54,893 bases of DNA from Synergistaceae bacterium (GTDB lineage Bacteria; Synergistota; Synergistia; Synergistales; Synergistaceae). Of this stretch, positions 26,046 through 35,648 are shown piece after piece (position 1 is the stretch's first letter; the number at the start of each line of letters is the position of its first letter). A program made the translations under genes and the position numbers. Below the pieces are notes generated by a model, which did no database searches, was not told the DNA's origin, and saw only the letters and a list, made by a program, of their open reading frames with translations. The stretch is from the NCBI GenBank assembly GCA_021372895.1, contig JAJFTP010000039.1, forward strand, positions 1-54,893. Direction: 5' to 3'.

Positions 26046-26846
26046 TTGGGCTGCAGAATAATAGTTATTACCTCTGGCAAGGGTGGGGTGGGAAAGACGA
26101 CTACGACGGCTAACCTTGCCGTAGCGCTTGCTTCGGCAGGGCATAAGGTTGTAGCAATTGACGGAGATGTCGGGCTTAGGAATCTGGATGTAGTAATGGG
26201 GCTTGAGAACCGCATCGTATATACACTGGTTGATGCAGTTGAGGGCACGTGCCGCCTCAACCAAGCGCTTATAAGGGACAAGCGGCTCAACAATCTGTAT
26301 ATGATACCGACGGCACAGTCACGTACTAAGGATGCGGTGACAGCAGAACAGATGGTTGCGATCTGTGAGGAATTGAGAAAAGATTTTGACTTTGTGCTGA
26401 TAGACAGCCCCGCGGGTATAGAAGCAGGATTTCGTAATGCAGCGGCAGGAGTGGACGAGGCTCTCGTGATAACGACGCCTGAGGTCTCTGCGGTAAGGGA
26501 CGCAGACAGGATAATAGGCCTTCTCGAATCCATGGATAAGACTCCGATAAACCTCGTGATAAACAGAATAAGGCCGGACATGGTGAAACGCGGTGAGATG
26601 CTTAATGTCCAGGATGTTCTTGATATCCTTGCAGTTGATCTTATCGGCATAATACCGGACGACGAAAACATTGTGACCTCGTCCAACAAAGGGGAGCCTC
26701 TTACGCTTTCAGGGACCTCCCGTGCCGCACAGGCATACACTAATATAGCAAGGCGCATATGCGGTGAGGATGTTTCTTTCTTGGATATCTTCAACGAATC
26801 GCACGGCTTCTTCTCCTCTTTACGCCGTCTTTTTGCAAAAGGCTAG
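26046..26846 (+). CDS. minD: Septum site-determining ATPase MinD
   Basis: MinD is the membrane-cycling ATPase of the Min system. The 266-residue product has the deviant Walker A KGGVGKT (residues 12-18), IDGDVGLRNLD, IDSPAG and a C-terminal amphipathic membrane-targeting helix (FSSLRRLFAKG). TTG at 26046 gives the normal start MGCRIIVITSGKGG and lies 9 nt after AAGGGG; ATG at 26037 in the same frame touches that ribosome site and is less likely. minE follows with almost no gap. Confidence 0.95.
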   Translation: MGCRIIVITSGKGGVGKTTTTANLAVALASAGHKVVAIDGDVGLRNLDVVMGLENRIVYTLVDAVEGTCRLNQALIRDKRLNNLYMIPTAQSRTKDAVTAEQMVAICEELRKDFDFVLIDSPAGIEAGFRNAAAGVDEALVITTPEVSAVRDADRIIGLLESMDKTPINLVINRIRPDMVKRGEMLNVQDVLDILAVDLIGIIPDDENIVTSSNKGEPLTLSGTSRAAQAYTNIARRICGEDVSFLDIFNESHGFFSSLRRLFAKG

Positions 26847-26852
26847 GTGAGA

Positions 26853-27137
26853 ATGATGTTTGAGTTTCTGCATAGTCTGTTCGGCAGGGAAAACAGCAGC
26901 CAGGTCGCGAAAGAACGGCTTCAGCTTGTGCTCATACATGACCGTAACGATATCTCTCCGGAGATACTTAATTCTCTTAAGATAGATATGATAAAGGTAA
27001 TAAAAAAATATCTTGAGATAGACGAGGGCAATATAGAGATAGAACTTGAGCGCGAAAATCGCTCTGTCGCGCTGGTTGCCAGCATACCTCTGAAGAACAT
27101 GCAGAGGCCTGTCAGAGGGAAGAAGAGGAATGGCTGA
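26853..27137 (+). CDS. minE: Cell division topological specificity factor MinE
   Basis: MinE, about 94 residues, drives MinD off the membrane. It has the N-terminal membrane-binding MFEFLHSLFGRE, the anti-MinCD segment AKERLQLVLIHDRNDISPEIL, and a dimerising topological domain (MIKVIKKYLEIDEGNIEIELERE). Start candidates are ATG 26853 or 26856 (GTG at 26847 is in frame). Its end overlaps the rodA start by eight bases. Confidence 0.94.
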   Translation: MMFEFLHSLFGRENSSQVAKERLQLVLIHDRNDISPEILNSLKIDMIKVIKKYLEIDEGNIEIELERENRSVALVASIPLKNMQRPVRGKKRNG

Positions 27138-28248
27138 TAGCACCACCGGCAGCAGGTGGAGTGATATTCGTGCCTACAGCGATGTTGTGATGCTGATGGT
27201 CACATTGGTGATCTTTGCCCTTGGAATTGTAGCAATTTATAGTGCGAGTTCATCCATGTCTACAGCGTCCGGCTCCTCCTTTGTAGTTCGTCAGCTGATG
27301 TGGGGGGGGATAGGTGCGTTTGCATACTTATTTATACTTAAAATTGGCTACAGAAAATTCATTTCAATGGCAGTCCCCCTTTTTGCAGCGCTGCTTATTA
27401 CTCTGATCCTGCTGCTCGTTGTCGGGCATACATCTAAAGGAGCTCAGAGCTGGTTCAATATGGGGTTCATACGTTTTCAGCCCTCTGAGCCAGGAAAGGT
27501 GATATTTGCCCTTATATTGGCAAAGATATGCACGAAAATCCCCCCGTCAGACGTAAAGGGGATAAGTGCGGCTATGCTGTTATCGGGCCTTGTAATAGTG
27601 TTGATACTGATGCAGCCTGACCTTGGGAGTACTCTGGTATATTCTGTCATGCTCCTTGCAGTGCTTATAACAGCCGGGACTCCGGTAAGATTTCTGGCTG
27701 GTATGGCGGCGGCAGGGCTTTCCTTGCTACCTTTAGGCTGGATGGTACTTAAGCCATATCAGAGAATGAGGCTGCTCGTATTTATGGACCCATCGATAGA
27801 TCCGCAGGGGGCAGGTTATAATGTCATACAGTCAAGGATAGCGGTTGGTTCAGGAGGGTTGCTGGGAAAGGGTTTTATGCATGGGACCCAGGGTAAGCTC
27901 CATTTTCTGCCTGAGCCACACACTGATTTTATTTTCAGCGTCTTCTCCGAAGAATTTGGCTTTATCGGCTGTACGATAGTGCTTATACTTTTTGCAGTAC
28001 TTCTGTGGAAGATACTGCGCACGGCGCAATATACAAAGGATCCGGAGGCAAAACTGATGGTGGCTGCTATTGCGGCATGGCTATGGTTTCAAGTCACAGA
28101 GAGCGTGGCTATGAGTATGGGGCTTGCTCCGGTTACAGGTCTTCCTTTGCCGCTGTTCAGCTATGGAGGCAGCTCCCTGCTTGCTGTAGCTGCAGGTCTT
28201 GCCCTCGTGCAGAGCGTGGCGATAGTGGCAAGGTCGGAAAGATTCTAA
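27130..28248 (+). CDS. rodA: SEDS-family peptidoglycan polymerase RodA
   Basis: RodA polymerises lipid II into glycan strands together with PBP2. The 372-residue protein has about ten helices, the SKGAQSWFNMGFIRFQPSE loop, the large extracellular loop PEPHTDFIFSVFSEEFGF containing the catalytic aspartate, and the C-terminal LPLFSYGGSSLLA motif. It could be FtsW by family, but the linkage with mreBCD and mrdA favours RodA. The gene overlaps minE and ends the shape/division run. Confidence 0.93.
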   Translation: MADSTTGSRWSDIRAYSDVVMLMVTLVIFALGIVAIYSASSSMSTASGSSFVVRQLMWGGIGAFAYLFILKIGYRKFISMAVPLFAALLITLILLLVVGHTSKGAQSWFNMGFIRFQPSEPGKVIFALILAKICTKIPPSDVKGISAAMLLSGLVIVLILMQPDLGSTLVYSVMLLAVLITAGTPVRFLAGMAAAGLSLLPLGWMVLKPYQRMRLLVFMDPSIDPQGAGYNVIQSRIAVGSGGLLGKGFMHGTQGKLHFLPEPHTDFIFSVFSEEFGFIGCTIVLILFAVLLWKILRTAQYTKDPEAKLMVAAIAAWLWFQVTESVAMSMGLAPVTGLPLPLFSYGGSSLLAVAAGLALVQSVAIVARSERF

Positions 28249-28298
28249 TTTAAGTATCTAGTTTAACGTACAGTTTCAGCCTTTTTAAAAATAGATGT

Positions 28299-28329
28299 CG
28301 GCAAGTTTTTTAATTTAAAAAATTTGCCG
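28299..28329. repeat. AT-rich hairpin between rodA and the radical SAM gene
   Basis: CGGCAAGTTTTTT (28299-28311) pairs with AAAAAATTTGCCG (28317-28329), with one G-U pair. The ribosome site AGGAGG follows 6 nt later. No T-run follows on the plus strand, so this could be a leader structure or a weak terminator. The rest of the 101-nt spacer shows no clear promoter. Confidence 0.4.
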
Positions 28330-28349
28330 TATTCAGGAGGAACACCGCA

Positions 28350-30140
28350 ATGCCGATGCAGTTTCAGCAAAACCCGCTCAGGTCTGTCCTTGCAGGAGTA
28401 AAGCGCCCGTCAAGGTATGTCGGCGGGGAATGGGGAAGCGGTCCTGTCAAAGAGGGCGGGACAGATGTTCTCCGGGTATGTTATGCTTTCCCCGATATTT
28501 ATGAGGTTGGGATGAGCTATCTTGGATATCAGATACTTTATGGACTGACAAAAGCCCTTCCGTTCGCGGATGCGGAGCGGGTCTATGCTCCGTGGTCCGA
28601 TATGGAGCAGGCCCTTCGTTCCTCAGGGATACCGCTTTGGTCACTTGAAAGCAAACGGCCCATATCTGAGTTTGATGTTGTGGGGTTTACTCTTCAGTAT
28701 GAGCTTTCATACACCAACATACTTACAATACTTGATCTCGGGAATATTCCGTTTCGCTCATCGCAGCGCGGCGATGCCGACCCGATTATTATTGCCGGAG
28801 GCCCTGGGGCGCTTGCGCCGGAACCGGTCGCGCCGTTTATCGACGTGTTCTGCATAGGGGACGGAGAGGTCGTATTGCCTGAGCTCTTAAAAGTTCTTCA
28901 TGAACTGAAGGATAGTCGCCGGGATGAAAAACTTTCCGCAATTTCCAGAATCGATGGCGTTTATGTACCGGAGATACCGCAGGTATTTCCTGTCCGCAGA
29001 CGCATTGCCGAAGACCTTGATTCCGTCTTCTATAACACGAGCATGATAGTACCGAATACCGGAATTATCCATGATCGGGCGGCAATCCAGGTATTTAAGG
29101 GATGTACGCGCGGCTGCCGTTTCTGTCAGGCGGGGATGACAGACAGGCCTGTACGCGAACGAAGTGCCGATTCAACGGTGAAACAGGCCGAGGCTCTGCT
29201 GAAGAATACGGGCTGGGAGGAAATTGGCCTCCTTTCGCTTGCAACATGTGACTGGGCAGGGCTTGCAGAGACCCTCTCCCGTTTTGAGCCGCTGCTTAAA
29301 GAAAACCAGATAAAGCTGAGTTTGCCAAGTCTCCGCGTAGACGCGTTCTCCGTAAACATGGCTGCGGGGCTTGAATCGATACGCAGGGGAGGGCTCACCT
29401 TTGCTCCAGAGGCCGGGACTCAGCGGCTGAGAAATGTGATAAACAAGGGAGTAAGCGACGAGGATATAGAATCCGCGCTTGATGCAACATTTGCACACGG
29501 GTGGGACAGGGTCAAACTCTATTTTATGATGGGGCTTCCAACTGAGACAGAAGAAGATCTTGCGGGGATACTCGATATATGCGGCAGGGCCGTCTCCATA
29601 GCTAAACATTATAAGAGACGCGGCGACGTAAGCGTATCGCTTGCCGGATTTGTTCCGAAAGCCCACACTCCATTCCAGTGGGAGGCTCAGCTTGACAGGG
29701 TTTCTCTGCGTGAGCGCGGCAGGTGGGTCAAGAACAGGATAAAGAACAGAAAAGTAAGCCTTACGTATCATGAACCCGAGCAGACATATATTGAAGGCGT
29801 CTTTGCGCGCGGTGATTCAAGGCTTGCCGACGCAATCGAGGAAGTATGGCGCCGCGGTGAACGTTTTGACGGCTGGAGTGAGTGCTTTAATTTTGAAAGA
29901 TGGATGGAAGTATTCCGCGACCTTGAGATCGATCCGGACAGCTATGCCTGCAGGAAACGCGATTTTGATGAAAAACTCCCGTGGGACCATATCGATTCGG
30001 GAGTGACGAAGGCATTTCTGCTTGCCGAGCGTGCAAGAGCTGTCAATGGAGAGCTGACGCCGGACTGCAGATATGGCTGCAACGGCTGTGGCTGGCAGGG
30101 GCGTACCGGAGTGAAGGGATGCGGCAATGGCAAGAATTAG
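28350..30140 (+). CDS. TIGR03960-type radical SAM protein
   Basis: This 596-residue radical SAM enzyme has an N-terminal B12-binding-like Rossmann region (about 35-190, including IIIAGGPGALAPEP and IGDGE) and a [4Fe-4S] cluster motif C252-x3-C256-x2-C259 in GCTRGCRFCQAG. The C-terminal tail is Cys-rich (CRYGCNGCGW near the end). The pattern matches the TIGR03960 family, which is regularly encoded next to a DUF2344 protein and RNase E/G, exactly as here. The substrate is unknown; an RNA-linked role is a guess from the neighbourhood. ATG 28350 follows AGGAGG, and the end overlaps the next gene by 14 nt. Confidence 0.88.
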   Translation: MPMQFQQNPLRSVLAGVKRPSRYVGGEWGSGPVKEGGTDVLRVCYAFPDIYEVGMSYLGYQILYGLTKALPFADAERVYAPWSDMEQALRSSGIPLWSLESKRPISEFDVVGFTLQYELSYTNILTILDLGNIPFRSSQRGDADPIIIAGGPGALAPEPVAPFIDVFCIGDGEVVLPELLKVLHELKDSRRDEKLSAISRIDGVYVPEIPQVFPVRRRIAEDLDSVFYNTSMIVPNTGIIHDRAAIQVFKGCTRGCRFCQAGMTDRPVRERSADSTVKQAEALLKNTGWEEIGLLSLATCDWAGLAETLSRFEPLLKENQIKLSLPSLRVDAFSVNMAAGLESIRRGGLTFAPEAGTQRLRNVINKGVSDEDIESALDATFAHGWDRVKLYFMMGLPTETEEDLAGILDICGRAVSIAKHYKRRGDVSVSLAGFVPKAHTPFQWEAQLDRVSLRERGRWVKNRIKNRKVSLTYHEPEQTYIEGVFARGDSRLADAIEEVWRRGERFDGWSECFNFERWMEVFRDLEIDPDSYACRKRDFDEKLPWDHIDSGVTKAFLLAERARAVNGELTPDCRYGCNGCGWQGRTGVKGCGNGKN

Positions 30141-30729
30141 GATTATTTTTGAAAAGAAGGGCTGGATCATATTTATAAACCACATGGATCTCCCGGTATT
30201 ATTCTCGCGCGCTGCAAGACGCGCCGGACTCTCCCAGGAGTTTACGCAGGGATTTTCACCGCATCCGCATATCAGCCTGTGCCCGCCGCTTGCGATAGGG
30301 GTCGAGGGGCGGGCTGAACCTGCGGAGTTCTGGTTTAATGAATGGCATGGCGGATCCGCTGTTTACTGGAATGCTAAATTGCCGGAAGGCTTAAAGATAT
30401 TGCAATATGCGGAAGTAGAGGGACCTGCTCTGGCGAAACTTGCGACCGCCGCTGTTTATATAATAACCGGAGCAGGATTTGATCTGTCTTGCGATGCTAA
30501 GGCTGTGCTTGAGGAAGAGTCAAAACGTGCAGGCATACTGTACTCTTCTTCACTTGATGAAGGGATTGTAACTCTTACAGTAGGAGGCCTGGAAAACTGC
30601 GGTGCCGGTAATTTTGTAAGGGCCCTCAAGGATAGCGGTATCTGCGGCGGCTGGTCTGACCTCAGTATTGTGCGGGAGACGGTCGGCACATGGGATACAG
30701 AGAACTCAAGAATCCTTTCGCTTATTTGA
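30127..30729 (+). CDS. DUF2344/TIGR03936 radical SAM-linked protein
   Basis: The 200-residue protein begins ARIRIIFEKKGWIIFINHMDLPVLFSRAARRAGLSQEFTQGFSPHPHISLCPPLAIGVE in full, the hallmark of DUF2344 (TIGR03936). It is found either fused to, or directly after, TIGR03960 radical SAM proteins; here the genes are separate and overlap by 14 nt. Its function is unknown. It is followed by RNase G 16 nt later. Confidence 0.88.
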   Translation: MARIRIIFEKKGWIIFINHMDLPVLFSRAARRAGLSQEFTQGFSPHPHISLCPPLAIGVEGRAEPAEFWFNEWHGGSAVYWNAKLPEGLKILQYAEVEGPALAKLATAAVYIITGAGFDLSCDAKAVLEEESKRAGILYSSSLDEGIVTLTVGGLENCGAGNFVRALKDSGICGGWSDLSIVRETVGTWDTENSRILSLI

Positions 30730-30745
30730 CCAGGGAGGTATGGAT

Positions 30746-32254
30746 ATGACTTCAGATAGATGGTCAAAGAAAATAGTTGCGAACCTCATAGATCCTGAGG
30801 AGATAAGAATAGCCATCCTTGACGAGAAGGGTAAGCTGTATGACTTCTTTGTTGAAAGGATGCTGGAACATCAGTGCACGGGAGAAATATACAAAGCGCG
30901 CGTTGACAGCGTGCTCCCAGGGATGAACTCAGCGTTTCTGAATCTGGGCGACGGGAGGAACGGTTTTTTATACCTTGACGATGTACACGGAGCAAACGTC
31001 AAAGCCGGAATGGAAATGCTGGTACAGGTTGTCAAGAATGCACGCAAGGGCAAGGGGGCGCGGGTATCGCCGCGCATTTCGCTCGCAGGACGTTATATGG
31101 TGCTGATACCGGACGGGCACGAGACCGGAGTCTCTAAACGCATCGAAAACGATGAAGAGCGTTCACGCCTGAGGAACATTGCAAAACATATAAGACCGGA
31201 TGGATTCGGCATAATTATCAGGACTGTAGCCGAAGGCTGCGATGAGGAAAGCCTTATCAAAGACGTTAACGAGCTGCTCTCTCAGTGGGAGACGATACAG
31301 CACAATACGAAGCGGAACAGCGCCCCCTGTCTTATACACAGAGAGCCCGGACTGCTTGAGCGCGTACTGCGCGATGAACTCACAGAAGATATAGATGAGA
31401 TAATTGTGGATACGGAAGAGGATAAGAAGAACATAGAGTTGTTTGTAAAGCGCTTCTTCTCTGACAAGAGCATAGAGGTCAGCCTGTACAAGGGCAAAAC
31501 CCCGGTGTTTGATGTATACAACATTGAAAATCAGCTTGCAGAGCTGCAGGACAGGAAGGTATGGCTATCATCCGGCGCATACCTTGTAATTGACCAGACT
31601 GAGGCCCTTACTGTCATTGATGTAAATACAGGCAAGTTCATAGGCACAAAGAACCTTAACGACACAGTGCTGAAGACCAACATGGAGGCTGCGGTAGAGA
31701 TAGCGAGACAGATGCGTCTTCGCGCGCTGGGAGGTATCGTCGTCGTTGACTTTATAGACATGGAAACGGAAGAAAACAAGAACGACCTTGTACGCGAGCT
31801 TCAGGATCTTTTTAAAACTGACAGGTGCAAAGCTAGAGTTTATGGCGTGACCGGGCTCGGACTTGTCGAGATAACCAGAAAACGTGCAAGGACGGATATC
31901 CGCGCGGCGCTTGGCCGCAGCTGTCCGTTTTGTGCCGGTCTGGGCTGGGTGCCTAAAGAAGAGGGAGTAGCGATGCAGATCAAGCGTTTTATCCGAAAGG
32001 TCTCTGCGTCGTCTAAATCGGAAGCGCTGCTTATAGAGGTATATACTTCGGTTGCCGAGTATATAGCGGAGACGTTCCTCTCATCGTGGGAGGAAGAGTT
32101 CGAAAAGACCATCTTTATCAGAGGTTGCCCGGATTTTTCATGGAGCAAATTCAGACTTGACAGCCAGGGCGGCGTTGCTCAGCTGGAGCACAGAATAGCC
32201 GCACTTCAGAAAAGAGAGGGCTGGGCAGTTGTACATAGGTCGTCTTCAGCTTAA
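30746..32254 (+). CDS. rng: Ribonuclease G/E family endoribonuclease
   Basis: RNase G cleaves single-stranded RNA at 5'-monophosphorylated ends and matures rRNA. The 502-residue protein has an S1 RNA-binding domain (about 35-120), the catalytic aspartates D292 (IDVNTGKF) and D335 (VVDFIDME), and a zinc-link CPFC motif at 393-396. It lacks the long C-terminal degradosome scaffold of RNase E. ATG 30746 was chosen because it lies 7 nt after AGGGAGG; ATG 30740 is too close. The C-terminal end overlaps smc by 26 nt. Confidence 0.94.
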   Translation: MTSDRWSKKIVANLIDPEEIRIAILDEKGKLYDFFVERMLEHQCTGEIYKARVDSVLPGMNSAFLNLGDGRNGFLYLDDVHGANVKAGMEMLVQVVKNARKGKGARVSPRISLAGRYMVLIPDGHETGVSKRIENDEERSRLRNIAKHIRPDGFGIIIRTVAEGCDEESLIKDVNELLSQWETIQHNTKRNSAPCLIHREPGLLERVLRDELTEDIDEIIVDTEEDKKNIELFVKRFFSDKSIEVSLYKGKTPVFDVYNIENQLAELQDRKVWLSSGAYLVIDQTEALTVIDVNTGKFIGTKNLNDTVLKTNMEAAVEIARQMRLRALGGIVVVDFIDMETEENKNDLVRELQDLFKTDRCKARVYGVTGLGLVEITRKRARTDIRAALGRSCPFCAGLGWVPKEEGVAMQIKRFIRKVSASSKSEALLIEVYTSVAEYIAETFLSSWEEEFEKTIFIRGCPDFSWSKFRLDSQGGVAQLEHRIAALQKREGWAVVHRSSSA

Positions 32255-35200
32255 GGGATTCAAAAGTTTCGGAGGCACCCATGACCTCATCCTGTCGTCA
32301 GGGTTCACCGCAATAGTAGGTCCAAACGGGAGCGGAAAGAGTAATCTTCTCGATGCTCTCAGATGGGCGCTTGGTGACAGCCATGCAGGACGTCTCCGTA
32401 TCGCGCGGCAGAACGACCTCCTCTTTCAGGGGTCGATAAGCCTTCCCGAGGCCAAAGATGCCGAGGTTATGATCCAGCTCAGGGAAGAAATGCGCACCTG
32501 TTCCATCAAGCGGCGTGTAACGGCGCCTGACGGCAATACCGTGCTGTTTATTGATAATATTCGCAAGACACTTGCGGAACTTGACGAGACAAAGCGCGAA
32601 TGGAAACTTGAAGGCGACAGGTTTGCATTTATAGGGCAGGGAGAAGTAGCAGAGGTTATTCAACAACGTCCGGCCGCACGCAGAATGCGTCTTGAGGCAT
32701 TGTTCGGAATAGATATTTACAGGAAACGCCGTATGGAGGCTTCAGACAGGCTGGTCACGGTAAGAGAAGAGTATGATCAGCTCCGCAACATTATGGCGGA
32801 ACTTAACGCCAGGCGTGATGAGATAGCACCTGAGGTCAGGCGTGCAGCGCAGATACGCGGTATACTTGACAGCATAGAGGAAGAAAGAAAACTCCTTTAC
32901 TGGCTACGCCGCGATCGTTTGGAAAAAACATTTGCGGATATGCGGGCTGAGATAGAGAATGCCGCATCAGCACGCGATGTAGCATCAGCATGGTCCAGGA
33001 CATGGAAGCACGCGGAGAGCATGATGGAAGCTGAGCTTGCAGGTCTGGCAAAGGCGCGTCAGCAGCAGATATTGGAGCTTGAACAATGCAGGACAAATTT
33101 TGACGGACTCACAAAATCCGGTTTTGCATCAGCATCTGTGCTGATGTCCTCTAAAGAGAGGCTTATACAGGCGCAGACGGAGCATAAGAGGGTCAAGTCC
33201 CATCTTGAATCTCTTATGGAAGAGCAAAAAAGTTCCGATATCGGGAATAAAGAGGCAAAAGAGGCACTTGCCGCAAGCCAGAAGGCTCTTGAATCTGTGG
33301 AAAAAAAATGGCAGGAATATAATCTGCGCATTGAGCGGGAAAAACAAAAGCGAGAGGCGTTGAACCAGGAGAAGGGCAAGCTTGAAGCAGAACTTCAGCA
33401 GATAAGGGCAAAACTTTCATTTCTTGGCAAAGACCTGATAGATTTGCGTGATAAAAAAACGCGGTCAGCAGATCCGAGGAAAGACCTCGATGCCGGTATA
33501 AAACACTATGAAGAGGAGCGCGACCGCCTTCTCAAGGAGCAGGAACTACTTGTTAATCGTCACGGTGAACTCTATGCCAAAGTTCAGAACCTTGCATCAG
33601 AAGTGCAGCGTGCTCGCAGGGATGCATCACAGGCGCGCTCCCGCCTGAATGAAGTATCTGAAGCGCTGCAGACAGAGCTTTATCCGACAGCGGTACAATT
33701 TCTTCTTTCGGCTGCCAGGCTCAACAGGCTTGATGCCTCTCCCCGTGCGGTGATAGATGTATTTACATGCGAAGCGTCGCTTTCAACCGCCTTGGAGGCA
33801 TATCTGGGAGGACGCCAGTTTCAGCTGCTCGTGGAAAATCTTGAGGAAGCCGGACGCTGCATAGATAAACTCAAAGCAAACAGCAAAGGCAGGGCTACAT
33901 TCCTGCCACTTGAGCGCTGCCGCCCACGTTTCCCAGACAAGTCCGTCAGGCTTCCCGCGCAGGGAATAGTCGGGTGGGCGATAGACTTGGTAAAGGTGGA
34001 GGAACACTGGCTCCCCGCAATAGAGCAGATAATGGGTGACCTGCTTATAGTGAGTTCCTATTCTGTAGGGCAGGAACTGGTCCGGTCAGGCTTCAGAGGC
34101 CCGGTAGCCACGCTAGAGGGAGATGTATTTCAGCCGGGAGGCACTGTGTCTGGAGGGCGTTCACTGAAATCAGGCAGAACGCTGGAGATGAAGTCAAATG
34201 TGGCCAGGCTTGAGGATGAATTTGCCAAAGCTTCAGCCCTTGCTGAAAAAATATCTGTTGAATTTAAAAAATGCGAGGCGGAAGAAATAGCCGTCTCTGA
34301 GCAGAAAGAAGCCTACACAAGGCAGATCCGTGAACTTGACGGGCGCATAGCGCTCGTGCTCGATCAGAAGGAATCCATAGCCAAGGAATACAGGCGTATG
34401 GAAGGGGAGCGTGCGAGGATACTGGATACGCTCAAAGAGTATGGCCTTCGTTGGAAGGCCATACTTACAGCCCTTTCAGAGCTTGAGGAGAAGCGTGACA
34501 TACAGGCCGATATCGAAGATGACCACCAGCTTATAGAAGAGAGGGAACGCTTGCGCGCCGATGCTGCTGTAACCGCCGAACGCCTGCGTTCTGGTTTTGC
34601 GCTTATGGAGCGTGTGAGCACAGAGGTGCGCGCCGAGGAACGCAAGGTCTGGGCGCTGGAAGAGGAGATATCAGAGCTTGATCAGCGATGTGTCCGCGAA
34701 CGCGCCAACCTTGCGCGTGTCGGAAGGGGCTGTCTTGAGATACACAACAGGCGCATAAAACTAATTTCAGAGATGGACATGCATGTTGAAGGTTACTCGA
34801 AGCTTGAGGCAAAGCGGGAATATTTCCGCAGGAGGCTTGCCGCCGCAGAAATACGCCTCCTTGCCTGCATTGAGAAATTATCCGCCGCTGAAGCTAAAAA
34901 AGGCGAGACAGCGCGTGAACTGGAGGAACTTATAAATACGTGGGAAGAACAGTACCCATATCATGACGCCGAATCTCTCCCACCGGACACAGATGTTGAG
35001 GATCTTCGCAGGAATATAAGGGACGGAGAGAGGAAGATAAAAGCATTCGGAGATGTGGACATGGGAGTTCTTTCCGAGGACCGCAACCTTAAGGATCGTC
35101 TTGCATTCCTGGGTGAGCATCTGGACGACGTCCGCGCTGGCGCAGCAGAACTTGAGAAGCTTATCGCTGATGCCGACAGACAGGCGCACAAAATTTTCAC

Positions 35201-35648
35201 AGATGCGCTGCAGGAAGTGGACAACAGATTCTGCTCTCTCTTCCAGCGTCTCTTCGGAGGAGGAGAGGCTCACCTTGAGATGACCGACGGTGAGACAATA
35301 TGGGACACTGGTGTCGATGTTATAGCCCGTCCGCCTGGAAAACATCCTCAGGGGATAAACCAGCTCTCCGGCGGAGAGCAATCGCTTGCCGCGATATCTC
35401 TTCTTTTCGCCTCAATGGAGGTGGCTGGCTGTCCCCTCGCCGTGCTTGACGAAGTAGACGCCGCTCTTGATGAGGTAAACCTCAGGCGATTCTCCGAGCT
35501 TGCGAAGGAGTATGCGAAAAACAGACAGGTACTTGCTATGACACACAGGCGGGTAACCATGGAGCGTGCCGATGTTCTTTACGGTGTGACTCTTTCGGAG
35601 CCGGGCCTCTCACAGGTCATAGGTGTCAGGCTGGAGGACTGGGCATAA
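32229..35648 (+). CDS. smc: Chromosome segregation protein SMC
   Basis: SMC is the ATPase rod of bacterial condensin. The 1139-residue protein starts with GFKSF and Walker A GPNGSGKS (31-38). It continues with long coiled coils (about 170-480 and 660-960) around a hinge (about 490-650, with GWAIDLV and PGGTVSGG). It ends with signature LSGGEQ (1046-1051) and Walker B LDEVDAALDE (D1074/E1075). Start is TTG at 32229, inside the end of rng, with AGAGGG upstream. The stop overlaps the next ATG (TAATG). ScpA and ScpB are not in this window. Confidence 0.95.
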   Translation: MYIGRLQLKGFKSFGGTHDLILSSGFTAIVGPNGSGKSNLLDALRWALGDSHAGRLRIARQNDLLFQGSISLPEAKDAEVMIQLREEMRTCSIKRRVTAPDGNTVLFIDNIRKTLAELDETKREWKLEGDRFAFIGQGEVAEVIQQRPAARRMRLEALFGIDIYRKRRMEASDRLVTVREEYDQLRNIMAELNARRDEIAPEVRRAAQIRGILDSIEEERKLLYWLRRDRLEKTFADMRAEIENAASARDVASAWSRTWKHAESMMEAELAGLAKARQQQILELEQCRTNFDGLTKSGFASASVLMSSKERLIQAQTEHKRVKSHLESLMEEQKSSDIGNKEAKEALAASQKALESVEKKWQEYNLRIEREKQKREALNQEKGKLEAELQQIRAKLSFLGKDLIDLRDKKTRSADPRKDLDAGIKHYEEERDRLLKEQELLVNRHGELYAKVQNLASEVQRARRDASQARSRLNEVSEALQTELYPTAVQFLLSAARLNRLDASPRAVIDVFTCEASLSTALEAYLGGRQFQLLVENLEEAGRCIDKLKANSKGRATFLPLERCRPRFPDKSVRLPAQGIVGWAIDLVKVEEHWLPAIEQIMGDLLIVSSYSVGQELVRSGFRGPVATLEGDVFQPGGTVSGGRSLKSGRTLEMKSNVARLEDEFAKASALAEKISVEFKKCEAEEIAVSEQKEAYTRQIRELDGRIALVLDQKESIAKEYRRMEGERARILDTLKEYGLRWKAILTALSELEEKRDIQADIEDDHQLIEERERLRADAAVTAERLRSGFALMERVSTEVRAEERKVWALEEEISELDQRCVRERANLARVGRGCLEIHNRRIKLISEMDMHVEGYSKLEAKREYFRRRLAAAEIRLLACIEKLSAAEAKKGETARELEELINTWEEQYPYHDAESLPPDTDVEDLRRNIRDGERKIKAFGDVDMGVLSEDRNLKDRLAFLGEHLDDVRAGAAELEKLIADADRQAHKIFTDALQEVDNRFCSLFQRLFGGGEAHLEMTDGETIWDTGVDVIARPPGKHPQGINQLSGGEQSLAAISLLFASMEVAGCPLAVLDEVDAALDEVNLRRFSELAKEYAKNRQVLAMTHRRVTMERADVLYGVTLSEPGLSQVIGVRLEDWA

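Noticed and set aside
25883-26794. 303-codon minus-strand ORF opposite minD
   Set aside because: Antisense to minC-minD, Ser/Ile/Thr-rich low-quality sequence, no motif, no ribosome site.
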